Source: Aselliscus stoliczkanus
Taxonomy: Eukaryota > Chordata > Mammalia > Chiroptera > Hipposideridae
DNA: 64,000 bases
Reading direction: 5' to 3'
Assembly: GCA_033961575.1 (NCBI GenBank)
Contig: CM066737.1
Span: 45,112,771-45,176,770 of the forward strand
A program made the position numbers and the translations under genes. The first letter of the stretch is position 1. Each line of letters begins with the position of its first letter. The notes under the pieces are model-generated. The model was not told where the DNA came from, did not search any database, and was given only the letters and a program-made list of their open reading frames with translations. This document shows positions 1 to 9,977 of the stretch, piece by piece.

Positions 1-85
1 GTTATCAATACCTACTTCATAAGCTTATTGTGAGAATTAAATGTGTGCTTGGCACCTAGTTAATAAATGATATTCAATAAATGTT
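1..85 (+). repeat. MIR SINE, 3' part
   Basis: The pattern of a T-rich 'cctacttcat' block, 'gtgagaattaaatg', 'cttggcacctagt' and a closing 'aataaatg' is the 3' half of a mammalian-wide MIR element in sense orientation. It is cut by the window edge. Old, diverged copy. Confidence 0.6.
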
Positions 86-256
86 ATAATTTTTCTGCTT
101 GGAAAGTTAACTTAGACTTATTATTCTCATTTGTAAAAAGAGAAATAATGCATAAATTGCAGAATATAAGGATTATAAGTAAAATATGAGATGTACCGGG
201 CACAGTACCTAACAGAGTGTAGACACTCCACAAATGCCAGCAATTATTGCCTCTTT

Positions 257-490
257 TCAAGACTAAGCTCAAATGCCATTTTTGGGGCGTGAGGCCTTTT
301 CTAACATAACCAGGGAGAATTAGTTCAATCTCTCTTTTCTCAAAGCAATTTTATATTTACCTTTGTCAGAGTCTTCAAAACATATAAATGTACTCATTTT
401 TCCTCTGCGCTGAGAGCCCTTTTAGGGCAAACATTTTTAATTCTTCTCATCTCAGGCATTCAGCATAGTGCCAGACACTTTGGTAATCGC
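257..490 (+). repeat. L2 LINE 3' end
   Basis: The order 'aagctcaaatgccat', a 'gaggccttt' block, 'gcgctgagagcccttttagggcaa' split over several matches, and 'cagcatagtgccagacac' follows the L2 3' end in sense orientation. Divergence is high, as expected for L2. Confidence 0.55.
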
Positions 491-555
491 TTCCCTAAGT
501 TTATTGATATACTCCAGAAAACTATGAAAATCGCTATTGGGGGAGGAAATATAGC

Positions 556-780
556 ATAGTGATTGAGGTCAGAGACCTTAGTGTTAAATAATCATGGGAT
601 CAAATTTAGATTTCCATTTGCAAGTTGCATGTCATTGGGTATATTGTTCAATCCCCTCCTGGCCTCAATTTCCTCATCTGTAAAATGAGAAAACAACAAC
701 CTGGGAGATTTTCACAAGGAATGTGTGAGGTATGATCTTTAAAGCACTTAGCACAATTTCTGTCACATAAAGTATTCAAT
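556..780 (+). repeat. MIR SINE
   Basis: Core MIR words are visible in order: 'ggcctcaatttcctcatctg', 'taaaatgagaa', 'gtgtgaggtatgat', 'aaagcacttagcac' and a final 'aaagtattcaatg'. Sense orientation and nearly complete. Confidence 0.75.
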
Positions 781-1916
781 GTAGAGTGTGTGGTAAATTT
801 TCAAATTAAAGTGAACAATAATTTGCAACCTGGGTGACATACTCTGTAATTCAGAAATTTGCATGGACAGCTCTGACATCACATCAAAACAAGTGTTTAT
901 TCAATTCTTTGCAGACTTTTTTGCATATTCTGTTAATTGTGAAATGGGCGTTATTTGTAAAGCTAAAGTATATGAAAAGGAAACTGTATGAATTAAAGTT
1001 AAAAATATTTCAGCATCCTATGATGAAATTTGTCAAACCAATGAGAAAAATAAAAATCTAATCAAGATGATTTTCTAGCAGGGCTAGGTGCTTTTCTTAA
1101 TCTCTCAGACGAAATAATAGGCTGTTATTAACAATTGACACTTTACAACAGAGCACGTGAAGGAAAAATATTTCATGAGGAACATGAGTAAAGTGTGTGG
1201 GGGCTAAAATGTAATACTTTTTCTCCAACCTTCTAAATTCTAGCTGGGCTAATATTCAAATTAACAGAGACAGATTTACAGAAGAAAAATGAAAATTTTA
1301 ATACATGCACATGGGGAATTCACATATGCATGAAAATTCTAAAGGCAGTGAGGCAACATTGGGTATATAAGATATTTTTGACAAAGGAGTAAAGGAGGAA
1401 GGGGGCCGGGTCTTCGATTTCAGAAGTGTGAATGGTTGATTTATAGGTAGTTGAGGAATTGCTGAACACACAGGGCAGGAAAATTCTAGCTAAATTCAGA
1501 AACAATGGGAAACAGGGTATCTAGGTAACAGGCCCCTGCCTGAAGCCCTCCTATTTACCATAATTAATTCAAATCAGGCTGAGGCAGCATCCTAAGATTT
1601 GCTTCCTTAAGCAGGTCTTTCTGTCTGAATCTCTTGGGCATGAAAGGGGGGAGGGTCAAAGTTTCTCCCTGAGTCTTTTGTTTCTTAAGAAACAGCTTAA
1701 AATCAATACCTCCTAAAAGTAGCTTCAGGGTGGCAAAACTTTGGCTCTATTCAAGTATTTTGTAGGAAGATGTCTGATATTTCCCCATTTATGTCCTTAA
1801 GGATGTTAGATATCAAAAGTGTATATTCTTTATTAGCTAGGAAAATTTTAGGTCAAGCCTGTATTACCTATTTTAGAAGAAAACACTAACTGTCCTTAGA
1901 ATTTCTGTTTTCGTAG
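781..1916 (+). other. Upstream intron of the + strand gene, no clear repeat
   Basis: AT-rich sequence without an ORF that looks coding and without a repeat I recognise. It ends in a pyrimidine-rich tract and 'tttcgtag', the 3' splice site of exon A. Short open frames here (for example 834-1061) have no splice context or recognisable motif. Confidence 0.5.
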
Positions 1917-2004
1917 TATGGAAGATTTTTATCCAAATAAAAATCATGGACCTGACTCTGGAATTGGAAGTGACAATGGAGAGAAACGATTATCTACAAC
2001 AGAA
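1917..2004 (+). CDS. Exon A of an unrecognised + strand gene (DSGIGS motif)
   Basis: This 88-bp exon has acceptor 'ttttcgtag' and donor 'gtgagtatt'. It starts with the last base of a split codon and then reads 29 codons, beginning MEDFYPNK and ending KRLSTTE, to finish in phase 0. The peptide contains D-S-G-I-G-S-D, which fits the phosphodegron DSGxxS bound by the F-box protein beta-TrCP when both serines are phosphorylated; whether it works here is inference. The segment is polar, without predicted membrane parts, and probably disordered. The Met is likely internal, since an acceptor precedes it by one base. Its donor is the target site of the L1 that follows directly, and the last bases of the exon are duplicated at 5394-5407. 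The exon joins in frame to 6260. I do not recognise the gene. Confidence 0.85.
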
Positions 2005-2013
2005 GTGAGTATT
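2000..2013 (+). promoter_or_regulatory. 5' splice donor of exon A inside an L1 target-site duplication
   Basis: CAGAA|GTGAGTATT is a strong donor. The identical 14 bases recur at 5394-5407 on the other side of the inserted L1. The L1 T-tract begins at intron position +10, so all of the core donor (-3 to +6) is kept. Confidence 0.85.
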
Positions 2014-5000
2014 TTTTTTTAACTTTAAAAAAACTTTTTTTTATTAGTTTCAGGTGTACAACACAATGCAATAGTTATACTCTTTACCACCCAAAGTGAC
2101 AGCCCCCCTCCCCCAGTTCACCACCCCACTCCCCCCTATATCATACATATTTATTAAAATTCCTTTGACTCCCTTCCACAGCATACTCCACATCCCATGA
2201 CTATCTATATATTCAGTTACAGTTGGCATAAAATATTATACAACATCAGTTTCAGGTGTACAATGCAGTGATCAAGCCTCTACTCCATCCATGAAGTGGT
2301 CTCCCTAATAAGACATGTGACTATCTGACATGCCACAAAATTTTTACAACATTATTATATTCCCCGAACTGTGTTTCATAACCTTGTGGCAATATCGTAT
2401 TTGTCTATTTATGCTGTCTAATCCTTTCCCCTTCCCTTTTATCCCCACCCCCTCCCAACTAGCAACCCTCAGTTTTTCCTCTATATCTATGAGTCTGTTT
2501 ACTTTGATCGTTCATTCAGTTTTTCAGATTCCACATATAAGTCAGATCATATGTTACTTGTCTTTCTCCGACTGACTTATTTCACTTAACATAATAGTCT
2601 CTTCACAACATTATCAATTACATTCCCAGAACTGGCCCAATATCCCTGCGGCAACATTGTAGTCACCCACCTACACTGTACAAAACCGCCCCCTCTCCCT
2701 CAGTCCCACTCCCTCCCAGCCAGCAACCATCAGTTTTTCCTTTATATCTGCTTGATATGACTTCAATCGTCTTAAATTTACTGACTAGTTTTGTGGCCTA
2801 ACGTGGTCTATCTTGGAAAATGTCCCATGTGTACTTGAGAAGAATGTACACTCTGTTTTTTCAGGGTGAAATGCTCTAAAAATATCAACGAAGTCCAGCT
2901 GTCTAAAGTGTCATTTAAGGCCCCTCTTTCTGTGTTAATTTTCTGTCTAAAGGGTCTGTCCACTGGTGACAGTGGGGTGTTGAAGTCCACTACTATGATA
3001 CTGTTACTGTTGATCTCTGTCTTTATGTCTGTCATAATCTGTTGCATGTAATTAGGAGCTCCTATGTTGGGTGCATAGCTGTTTATTAGGGTTATAGTGC
3101 CCTTCTTTGTCTTTCATTGTAGTCATTTTAAAGTCTATTTTTTCCAAAATAAGTATTGGTAGTCAAGCTCTTTTTTCTCGCTCATTTCCATTTACATGAA
3201 ATATCTTATTCCATCTGTAAACAGCATATACATGTGTCCTATTTTCTTATCCACTCAGCCACTCTCTGACTTTTGATTGGAGCATTTAGCCCATTCACAT
3301 TTAAAATGATTATTGATAGGTGCATATGTATTGCCATTTTGTTATTTGTATTCCTGGTCTTCCTGGGTTAGCTTGTTTACCCCTTTCTTTTGTTTAAAAA
3401 AGCCCTTTTAACATTTCTTGCAATGCTGGTGTGGTGATAATGAATTCCTTAAGCTTATTCTTTTCTGAGAAGCTCTTTATTTCTCCTTCAATTTTAAGTT
3501 ATATCCACACTGAGTAGAGCAGTCTTGGTTGTAGACATTTATTTTGTGTCACTTTGAATATCTCCTGCCACTCCCTTCTGGCCTGCAGAGTTTCTGTAGA
3601 CAAGTCAGCTGTTAGTCTAACAGGAGTTCCTTTGTATGTAATCTGCTGTCTTTCTCTTGCTGCCTCTAGGATTCTGTCTCTGTCTTTAACCTTTGCCATT
3701 TTATCTATGATGTGTCTTGGTGTGGACCTGTTTGGGTTCAGCATGTTTGGAACCCTCTGCACTTCCTGGGGATGTATGTTGATTTCCTTCACCAGGGTAG
3801 GGAAGTTTTCAGTGTTTATTTTTTTCAAATACATTCTCGACCCCTTGCTTCTTCTCGTCTCCTTTTGGTATTCTTCTGATGCCAGGTTGTTGTGCTTCAT
3901 CTTGTCTCATAGGGCTCTTAAACTATTTTCATTGTTTTTTCTTCTTTGGTCTTTTTGTTGTGCCAACTGGGTGATTTCTGCTCTTTTGTCTTCCAAATCG
4001 CTGATCCGCTCCTCTGCTTCATCTACTCTACTGGTGATTCCTTCGAGTGTGCTCTTCATTTCAGTTATTGTATTCTTTAGTTCTAACTGGTTGTTTTTTA
4101 TTATTTCTCTATCCTTCCTTATGTCCTCACTAAGTTTGTTAAGCATTCTTATCATCAGTGTTCTTCTGAACTCTGTCTCTGAAAGGTTGGATCCCTCTGT
4201 TTCATTTGGTTCCATTTCTAGGGGTTTCTTCTGATCTTTTACTTGTGACATGTTTCTTTGTTTCCCCATTCTGGCTATCGCTCTGGGATTGCTTTGATGT
4301 ATTAGATAGACCACCAGGAGAGCCCTGGCTGTATCACGCAGGCACACAGCTCACGGCCCAACACTCCCAGGAAAACTCCTAGTCTCAGCCTGTCCCAGTC
4401 AGCCACTCGCAGATCAGGCCAAGTAGCCTGACAACCAATCACTAGCCTGGCACCTCTGCAAGCACAGTGTGGAGAGCCGAGACTGAGGCGGGTTGTGCAC
4501 TTCCGCGTCTCAGTAAGTAGCCTGTTGGAGCCAGAGCACACCCACCAGGTGTTTCCCTGGCAACGCAGCACAAGCTGTGAGGAGGGTGGGGATCCGAGTC
4601 GGCTCACGCACTCCCGGGTCTCAGTGAGCAGCCTGTTGGAGCCAGAGCACGCTCACCAGGTGTTTCCCTGGCAACGCAGTATAAGCCAGGTGGAGGGTGG
4701 GTATGTAAGGCCGCATGCTCTCGTGGGCACATACACACGCACTTCTGCACCAATTCCACCAGACCAATGAGGTCCCGGACCTGGTCCTCTGTGGGAGGGC
4801 CCAACCCTGACAAAATGGCGCCCTCCTTACACCACTCGCATGCAGGCTCCACACCAGGGAAACAATAGTCCGAAAACCTCCAGTCTTTGCACCAAAGGTG
4901 CTCAGTTCAGTCCGTCCCCGCAGGCTCCTGGGCCCGGCTCACACAGCTACTCCCTCCACCACGAACTAGGTAAGTGCTCACCGGCAAGCAAGCCCATGCC

Positions 5001-5393
5001 CCGGCCCCACTGATTCTCCAGCCGATCTTAGCCTCACCAAGCTGAGCAAAGAGAGTCCTCACGAATTTACTGCCAGCTATCTTGGAACTTCTCTTCCCGG
5101 CAAAGGAACTCTGGGCTGGTGAGCTTGGTGTGCAGCCGGAGGTTCTCTCCCCCAACCGGAGAAGCCTCCCCACAGCTGAGGCTTCCCTCACGGGGTTCAC
5201 CCTCTCTCATCTCCGCCCCTCCTACCAGACCCGACGTGGCCTCCTCTTTAAGTTCTTTGTTTAGTGGTTCTGTTCATCTAGTGTTCCAGGGACCTCCAGG
5301 GTTGAATGCTGTATAATTTGTTTGTAATTTTGGTGTGATTCTGGGAGGTAGTTAGCACAGCGTCTGTCTATTCTGCCATTTTACCGGAAGTCT
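2014..5393 (-). mobile_element. L1 retrotransposon lacking reverse transcriptase (HAL1-like layout)
   Basis: A 3.4-kb antisense L1 flanked by a perfect 14-bp target-site duplication. Read on the minus strand it has a 5' UTR with GC-rich promoter-like sequence (about 5393-4280), ORF1 with an N-terminal coiled coil (from about 4270) and the C-terminal domain with 'RREWQEIFKV' (to about 3430), then the start of ORF2 with endonuclease words such as 'DFNTPLSPVDR' (about 3047-2808). At about 2745-2755 the sequence jumps straight into the 3' UTR, and all of the reverse transcriptase and the Cys-rich end are missing. ORF1 is broken by frameshifts and stops. The 3' UTR contains a duplicated block (about 2346-2500 and 2610-2750). 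The element cannot move on its own. The same junction is present in the L1 at 22433-23580. Confidence 0.85.
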
Positions 5394-5407
5394 CAGAAGT
5401 GAGTATT
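5394..5407 (+). repeat. Right copy of the L1 target-site duplication; duplicated splice donor
   Basis: CAGAAGTGAGTATT is identical to 2000-2013. It is therefore a second full donor sequence lying 3.4 kb inside the intron. It could act as a cryptic donor for an antisense-L1 exon. Confidence 0.85.
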
Positions 5408-5619
5408 GTTTATTTCAGATCTATTTTATTTTAAAAATTTATTAGAACTTTGAAATAGATAAACATTTGCACATACTTGATTTATTGTGCTTTAAAATGT
5501 AATCATCATTGCATTTGATAACTCCAAATGAAAACAAGACATGCACATTTAAAAAAACAGAACATTAAACCTGAACATTAATTTTTGTATTGAAAACTGG
5601 AGATGTAACTTTATAACAT

Positions 5620-6165
5620 CATTGATTATTTCCCCCATACTGTATTTCACATCCCCAGGATTATTTTGTGACTACCAATTTGTGCTTTCTAATCCCTTCA
5701 CCTTCTCCCCTACCCCCACTCCCTCCCATCTAGCAACCATCAGTTTTTTTCTCTGTATTTCTGAGCCTATTTCTGTTTTATTTGCTCATTTATTCTGTTC
5801 TTCCACATATAAGTGAGATCGTATGGTATTTGTCTTTCTCAGTTTGACTTATTTCACTTAGCATAATGTGGGCACTGGACTTATCGGTGGATCACTTCAT
5901 AGTCTGTGTGTATTCCTACCACTGCACTATACACCTGAAGCTGAAGTATTGTAGAGTAATATAGAATGCCAAGTGTAATTAAACATATGTATACTCCCCC
6001 CACGGGATGTAAATTACAGCATAGGGAATATAGTTAATGGTATTGTAACAGTCATATATGACATCAGAGGGGTAGTAGATTCGGGGGATTATCACTTTGT
6101 GAGAGGTGCAGATATCTAACTATTGCGTATTTTTGTACACCTGAAACTAATAAAGAAAACTGGAG
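5620..6165. mobile_element. 5'-inverted L1 3' UTR fragment
   Basis: Bases 5620-5866 read as antisense L1 3' UTR ('catctagcaaccatcag', 'cacatataagtgagatc', 'cacttagcataatg'). Bases 5867-6165 then read as sense L1 3' UTR ('gggggattatcac', 'gtacacctgaaac', 'taataaag'). This opposed arrangement fits twin priming. The element ends less than 100 bp before exon B. Confidence 0.65.
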
Positions 6166-6259
6166 CAAATATTCTATACTTCATATGTGAAATTAAAGCA
6201 ATGTATTCCTTAATAATAAGTATAAATGCCTCATTTGTACTTGGACTTATTTCTTTCAG

Positions 6260-6371
6260 CCATCAGATGACGACACAATCAGCCTTCACTCTCAAGTCTC
6301 AGAGTCAAATAGAGAGCAGACATCACGAAATGACAGTCACACAGTAGGATGCAAAGCTGATTCTCAGAAAG
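6260..6371 (+). CDS. Exon B of the unrecognised gene
   Basis: This 112-bp exon has acceptor 'atttctttcag' and donor 'gtaattc'. It begins in phase 0 and reads 37 codons plus one base, starting PSDDDTISLHS and ending KADSQK. It is rich in Ser, Asp, Asn and Gln and so probably disordered and open to phosphorylation. Together with exon A it makes an acidic linker (TTEPSDDDTISLHS). It splices in frame over a 186-bp intron to exon C, where G plus AC makes Asp. No domain is recognised. Confidence 0.85.
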
Positions 6372-6557
6372 GTAATTCATATGGTGTCTGCTATTTTTGT
6401 TTCATGGACATAGCCTTATTGAAAATGGGCTTTGAAGAATTATGTTATCTTTAGCCAGCTTTTTTATTGAGAAAATATACTTTTATTCTAATCACTGCAG
6501 TGTCAGAGCACACTGTTCGCTATTCATATTTTCTAATTAATGTTAATCTGTACTTAG

Positions 6558-6655
6558 ACCAAGAAGTGTATGATTTTATTGACCCCAACACAGAAGACAT
6601 AGCAGTTCTTGAACAAGGAGATGCACATATTAGATCCTTTGTCTCTTTCCATAAG
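6558..6655 (+). CDS. Exon C of the unrecognised gene
   Basis: This 98-bp exon has acceptor 'ctgtacttag' and donor 'gtaaagaaa'. Two bases complete an Asp codon, followed by 32 codons that end in phase 0. The peptide begins QEVYDFIDPNTEDIA and continues through a mixed hydrophobic/acidic stretch to SFVSFHK. It is less polar than exons A and B, so it may be a short ordered or binding segment. The next exon is only 95 bp downstream. Reading on without splicing gives a longer open frame (6467-6823), but that runs through both splice sites and is not the likely product. Confidence 0.85.
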
Positions 6656-6750
6656 GTAAAGAAAACTTGGAAACATATTAATAACATGTTCACCTTAATC
6701 TCACAAAAATGGACCATACAATTTAAAATGATAACTTTCTTTTATATAAG

Positions 6751-6809
6751 GGAAAAGAAAAAGGTCCTGAAAAATGTCAGAAAAATGAAGAATTGGGAGA
6801 TGAAAAAAG
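6751..6809 (+). CDS. Exon D of the unrecognised gene
   Basis: This 59-bp exon has acceptor 'cttttatataag' and donor 'gtaagcaa'. It starts in phase 0 and reads 19 codons plus two bases, GKEKGPEKCQKN to GDEK plus a split Arg. It is highly charged (Lys/Glu). The polypyrimidine tract is weak for an acceptor, and with the 95-bp intron this exon is a candidate for regulated inclusion. However, skipping it would shift the frame, because 59 is not a multiple of three. Confidence 0.75.
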
Positions 6810-7055
6810 GTAAGCAAACATGAATTCTCAAATTGAAATGTTACAAATAAATGTTTGAAATATTCATTAGATATTCTACTTGAAAGGGTACTTGAAAGAA
6901 TATAATTTTTTTTTCAGTTACTGTTAAGCTCTAATAGTTAATTTGTAAATACTTCATCTGCCTGCATTCTTCAGTTAAACTGAAAATTATAGTAATCATT
7001 TAAATTTGAGTGCCATATACATATACACACTGTTTTCCCCCTAGAAGCGGAATAA
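6810..7055 (+). other. Intron, no clear repeat
   Basis: AT-rich intronic sequence directly after the donor of exon D. I see no repeat and no coding signal. Confidence 0.4.
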
Positions 7056-7205
7056 TAATGTCTCATTATTATTGCTGAGGACTGTACCATCACATACATT
7101 GGTTCATTGGAGCTATTTAACAACTCTTTAAAATAGGTGGTATTGGCATTATTTGACCAATAAGGAAACTGAGACGCAGCTTTTCAAATGTTTGCAACTC
7201 AGCTG
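7056..7205 (-). repeat. MIR-like SINE, antisense
   Basis: Words such as 'ttaacaactctttaaaatag', 'ggtggtattggcattatt' and 'aaggaaactgagacgcagc' match the antisense MIR core. Diverged copy. Confidence 0.55.
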
Positions 7206-7215
7206 TTCTGACTCT

Positions 7216-7600
7216 CTTTTTTTAAAAAATATTTTATTTGGGAATTGGGGGGAGGGAACAGACAAGTTGCTGTCCTTTTGTTCTTCAGTCTAGTTGTGGA
7301 GGACTTTGCTTCCCTGGCCCATGTTGGTATCATCATTGTGCTCTTACTGGATGAGGCAGATCGGTCGCTGGCCACTGGACGGCGGCTCTTGGCAGCTCAT
7401 ACTGGCTGCCCATTGCAGCCTCACTGCAGCCTATGCTGTCGTGGGTGACTCACAGCAGCCCAACTCCAGGTCGAGCCTGTTGATCTCCATCTTAGCTGTA
7501 GAGGGCACAGCATCACTTGCCCCCATGTGGGATCCAAACTGGGGCCCTGCTGCTCAGAGCTGGCATCCCAAGCCAGCTCTTAACCACTCAGCCAGCCCCA
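7216..7600 (-). mobile_element. Long tRNA-derived SINE (young bat-type family)
   Basis: Antisense copy. The right end is the tRNA-like head ('agccagctcttaaccactca...gccagcccc') and the left end is the A/T tail next to 'attttatttgggaattgggg'. The 10-bp duplication TTCTGACTCT is at 7206-7215 and 7601-7610. Body words such as 'cagacaagttgctgtcc' and 'ttggtatcatcattg' are shared with the other long copies in the window. Confidence 0.85.
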
Positions 7601-7819
7601 TTCTGACTCTTTCTTAATCTAACTCTTTTATCGAGACAATATACTTTCCATTTCATCAGACTGGTTATAGTAATTTTAAGTGTATTTGCTTTCGTATTTT
7701 ATTAAAATGATTGTACTTTGGATCTTTTATGTGTCATTTATCTTATGAAATGATGGAATATAACATTTTCAGTCACATTTTTCAGTTACTCCTTCAAGTT
7801 ACTTCATAACTACAGGACA

Positions 7820-8010
7820 GAAGGAAGCAGTATTTGTTGAATACCTATTATGTACCAGAGTCTGTGCTATGTGCTTTACACTGTTTCTTGTTTAATTTTC
7901 ACTAAATCCTACAGGGTAGATATTGTCCATTTTTACAAATGAGAAAGGCGAATCTTGGAGACTCTAAAGTTTATTGCCACAACCACTTAGCTAGTGTACT
8001 GTAGAACCTT
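7820..8010 (-). repeat. MIR SINE, antisense
   Basis: 'gaatacctattatgtaccag', 'tctgtgctatgtgctttaca', 'tttacaaatgagaaagg' and 'actaaatcctacagggtag' follow the reverse complement of MIR. Confidence 0.65.
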
Positions 8011-8893
8011 GAGTGTGAACCTGAGCATTTCTCTTTTCTCCCTACATGTGCTTTTTCCGAATGACCTCATTGAAAACTTTTTAAACAGTCATTAATTAAT
8101 CATCTTGGGTACCCCATAGGAGGTACACTGCTTTGTCTTGTACTCTTTATATTTCATTCTTTTGCTTTCTCACCTTGTGAGGACAGTTGCCTAAACTTGA
8201 CAGTTACTAGTGGCATGCAAAATATGGTAAAGATAGAAAGTCTTAGGGCTTGATACTGTTTTATAAATTAAATACCTTTGGGATAAAATTACTAGAGTTT
8301 AGAGAACAATTTATTGTAAAATTTCTTTGTTCTTTTTGAATGATAAAAATTATATATTTTAATGATTATTTTTTTGGCAAATTTGCCAATCTTATTTGAA
8401 CCCATTTTGCATTTCCTCTAGTTAAACATTTTACATAGAGATTTTTTAAAGATCAAAATGAATAAACTGATAAAAGCAGGGTAATTTAATAAAATGTAAT
8501 TTTCATAACATTTTATATTTATTTATAAAGACAGGCCATATAGAACTCTGCAGTTTTTACCACACTCAAGATTAGGGACTATTCATTGTTAAATTACAAT
8601 GGCCATTACACATTTTGGAAATTACAGAATGATAATACTTCTGTTCACTTTGTTAGCCATTAATTATATTACTATAACCAATATGCCACATTTTCTGTTG
8701 AGTGGAGAGGATAGATATGTTGTTATATTCCTTAAATATTCCTATGTCTTATTTTAAGTTTTTAAATACAAGGACATTAAGAGTTTAGCTTTCACATCAT
8801 ACTAAAAACAAAAAATGGTTTCTCTTTCTGCAAGCTGGCATAAAATATCTTCTTCCTTACTTTTTGGATAACCATGATTGTGTCACCTTTCAG
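8011..8893 (+). other. Intron before exon E, no clear repeat
   Basis: AT-rich sequence without recognised repeats or coding signal. It ends at the acceptor 'gtcacctttcag' of exon E. Confidence 0.4.
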
Positions 8894-8995
8894 ACTGGGG
8901 AAAGAACAGTTACTTGCAGAGGAAGAGGATGATTTGAAGGAAGTAACTGATTTGAGGAAAATAGCTGCTCAGTTATTGCAGCAAGAGAAGAACAG
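8894..8995 (+). CDS. Exon E of the unrecognised gene (charged helical segment)
   Basis: This 102-bp exon has acceptor 'gtgtcacctttcag' and donor 'gtatttttt'. One base completes the Arg codon from exon D. Then 33 codons run LGKEQLLAEEEDDLKEV through TDLRKIAAQLLQQEKN, and two bases start the next Arg or Ser codon. Regularly spaced Leu and Ile among Glu, Lys and Gln suggest an amphipathic helix or short coiled coil. The exon is 34 codons in net length, so it could be skipped without a frame change. It is followed by a 41-kb intron to 50030. Confidence 0.85.
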
Positions 8996-9840
8996 GTATT
9001 TTTTTCAGTAATGAGATTTAAATTGGCAAATTTTTTAATTGTTAAATCTGATTATTTCAAGATTATCAAATAAAGTATATGAAGTTTCCAGTAAACAATG
9101 GGACCATCTTAAGATTTATTTCAAGTTACTAACTACTAAAAGACAATAGGAAATACTTAGGAGAGGAATATAAAGTTATATATACAATTAAGAGAATGTA
9201 CTCACATTGTCATATTTAAGTATTTCTTTGGCATCTCTCTTTAATTCCTATGTACTAAATAATAATAGCTGATTCATTTGTTGATATTCATTTTAGCTCA
9301 CAAAAGCATTAGATATGTTATAAACATTTTTCCAGGTATATGTCATAAGTATATAGTGTGTTTCTCATCAGATTCCAAATTCTTTGAGATATGTGTAAAC
9401 TCCTTAGAATTGAATTGTATTATGGTTGATTAAAACAGCGTTATGATTTGCCAGTCATATATTCACTTCAGTCTGTTTCTTGGTCATTGAACATTTCTCC
9501 CTCTAGCTAGGCTTTCTCCAATTGCATATCTTTGACAGTGAGAAGGACATTGTATAAATGAGTATAAAATCAGTGCAAGTTCATTTTTAATACAGGTAAA
9601 CTTCTGTGTGCTGTTGAGGGTCAGCTATTTTGTCATGTTCATGTACTGCGAGTGCCACATTTTTGGTTTTGAAATAATAAAGGAGATTATTTATGTGAGG
9701 TATGGGTGGGGCCATCGGGAGGAAGGGTGAACTGCCTTTCTTTTAGTTTAAATAAATTGAAAAACATTTTTTTAAAGGGAGCATTACTATTTATTGGGAA
9801 GACCTAATAGAGTACCTGACAAAAGATTATAAACCTCATG
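8996..9840 (+). other. Start of the 41-kb intron, no clear repeat
   Basis: AT-rich intronic sequence without a recognised repeat or coding signal. Confidence 0.4.
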
Positions 9841-9850
9841 ATAATATGCT

Positions 9851-9967
9851 TTTTTTGTTTTGTTTTGTTTTTGAGGGCAGTGTCACAGGCCCTCATATGT
9901 GGGACCCGAACCGGGGCCACTGGCATCCCAAGCCAGCTCTTAACCACTGTGCCACTCGGCCGGCCCA
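9851..9967 (-). mobile_element. Short tRNA-derived SINE
   Basis: Antisense copy made of the tRNA-like head only ('gagggcagtgtcacaggccc' to 'cactcggccggccc') plus a T tract. The target duplication ATAATATGCT is at 9841-9850 and 9968-9977. Confidence 0.85.
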
Positions 9968-9977
9968 ATAATATGCT

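Noticed and set aside
834..1061. 75-codon + strand frame upstream of exon A
   Set aside because: AT-rich, no motif, not flanked by splice sites in a matching phase.
3554..4234. 226-codon + strand open frame
   Set aside because: It is the reverse complement of the L1 ORF1 coiled-coil region (minus strand 4347-3499); it is hydrophobic and Ser-rich because it is the antisense of Lys/Glu codons.
6467..6823. 118-codon frame as a single unspliced gene
   Set aside because: It overlaps exons C and D, but good acceptor and donor sites and phase matching with the other exons support the spliced reading.
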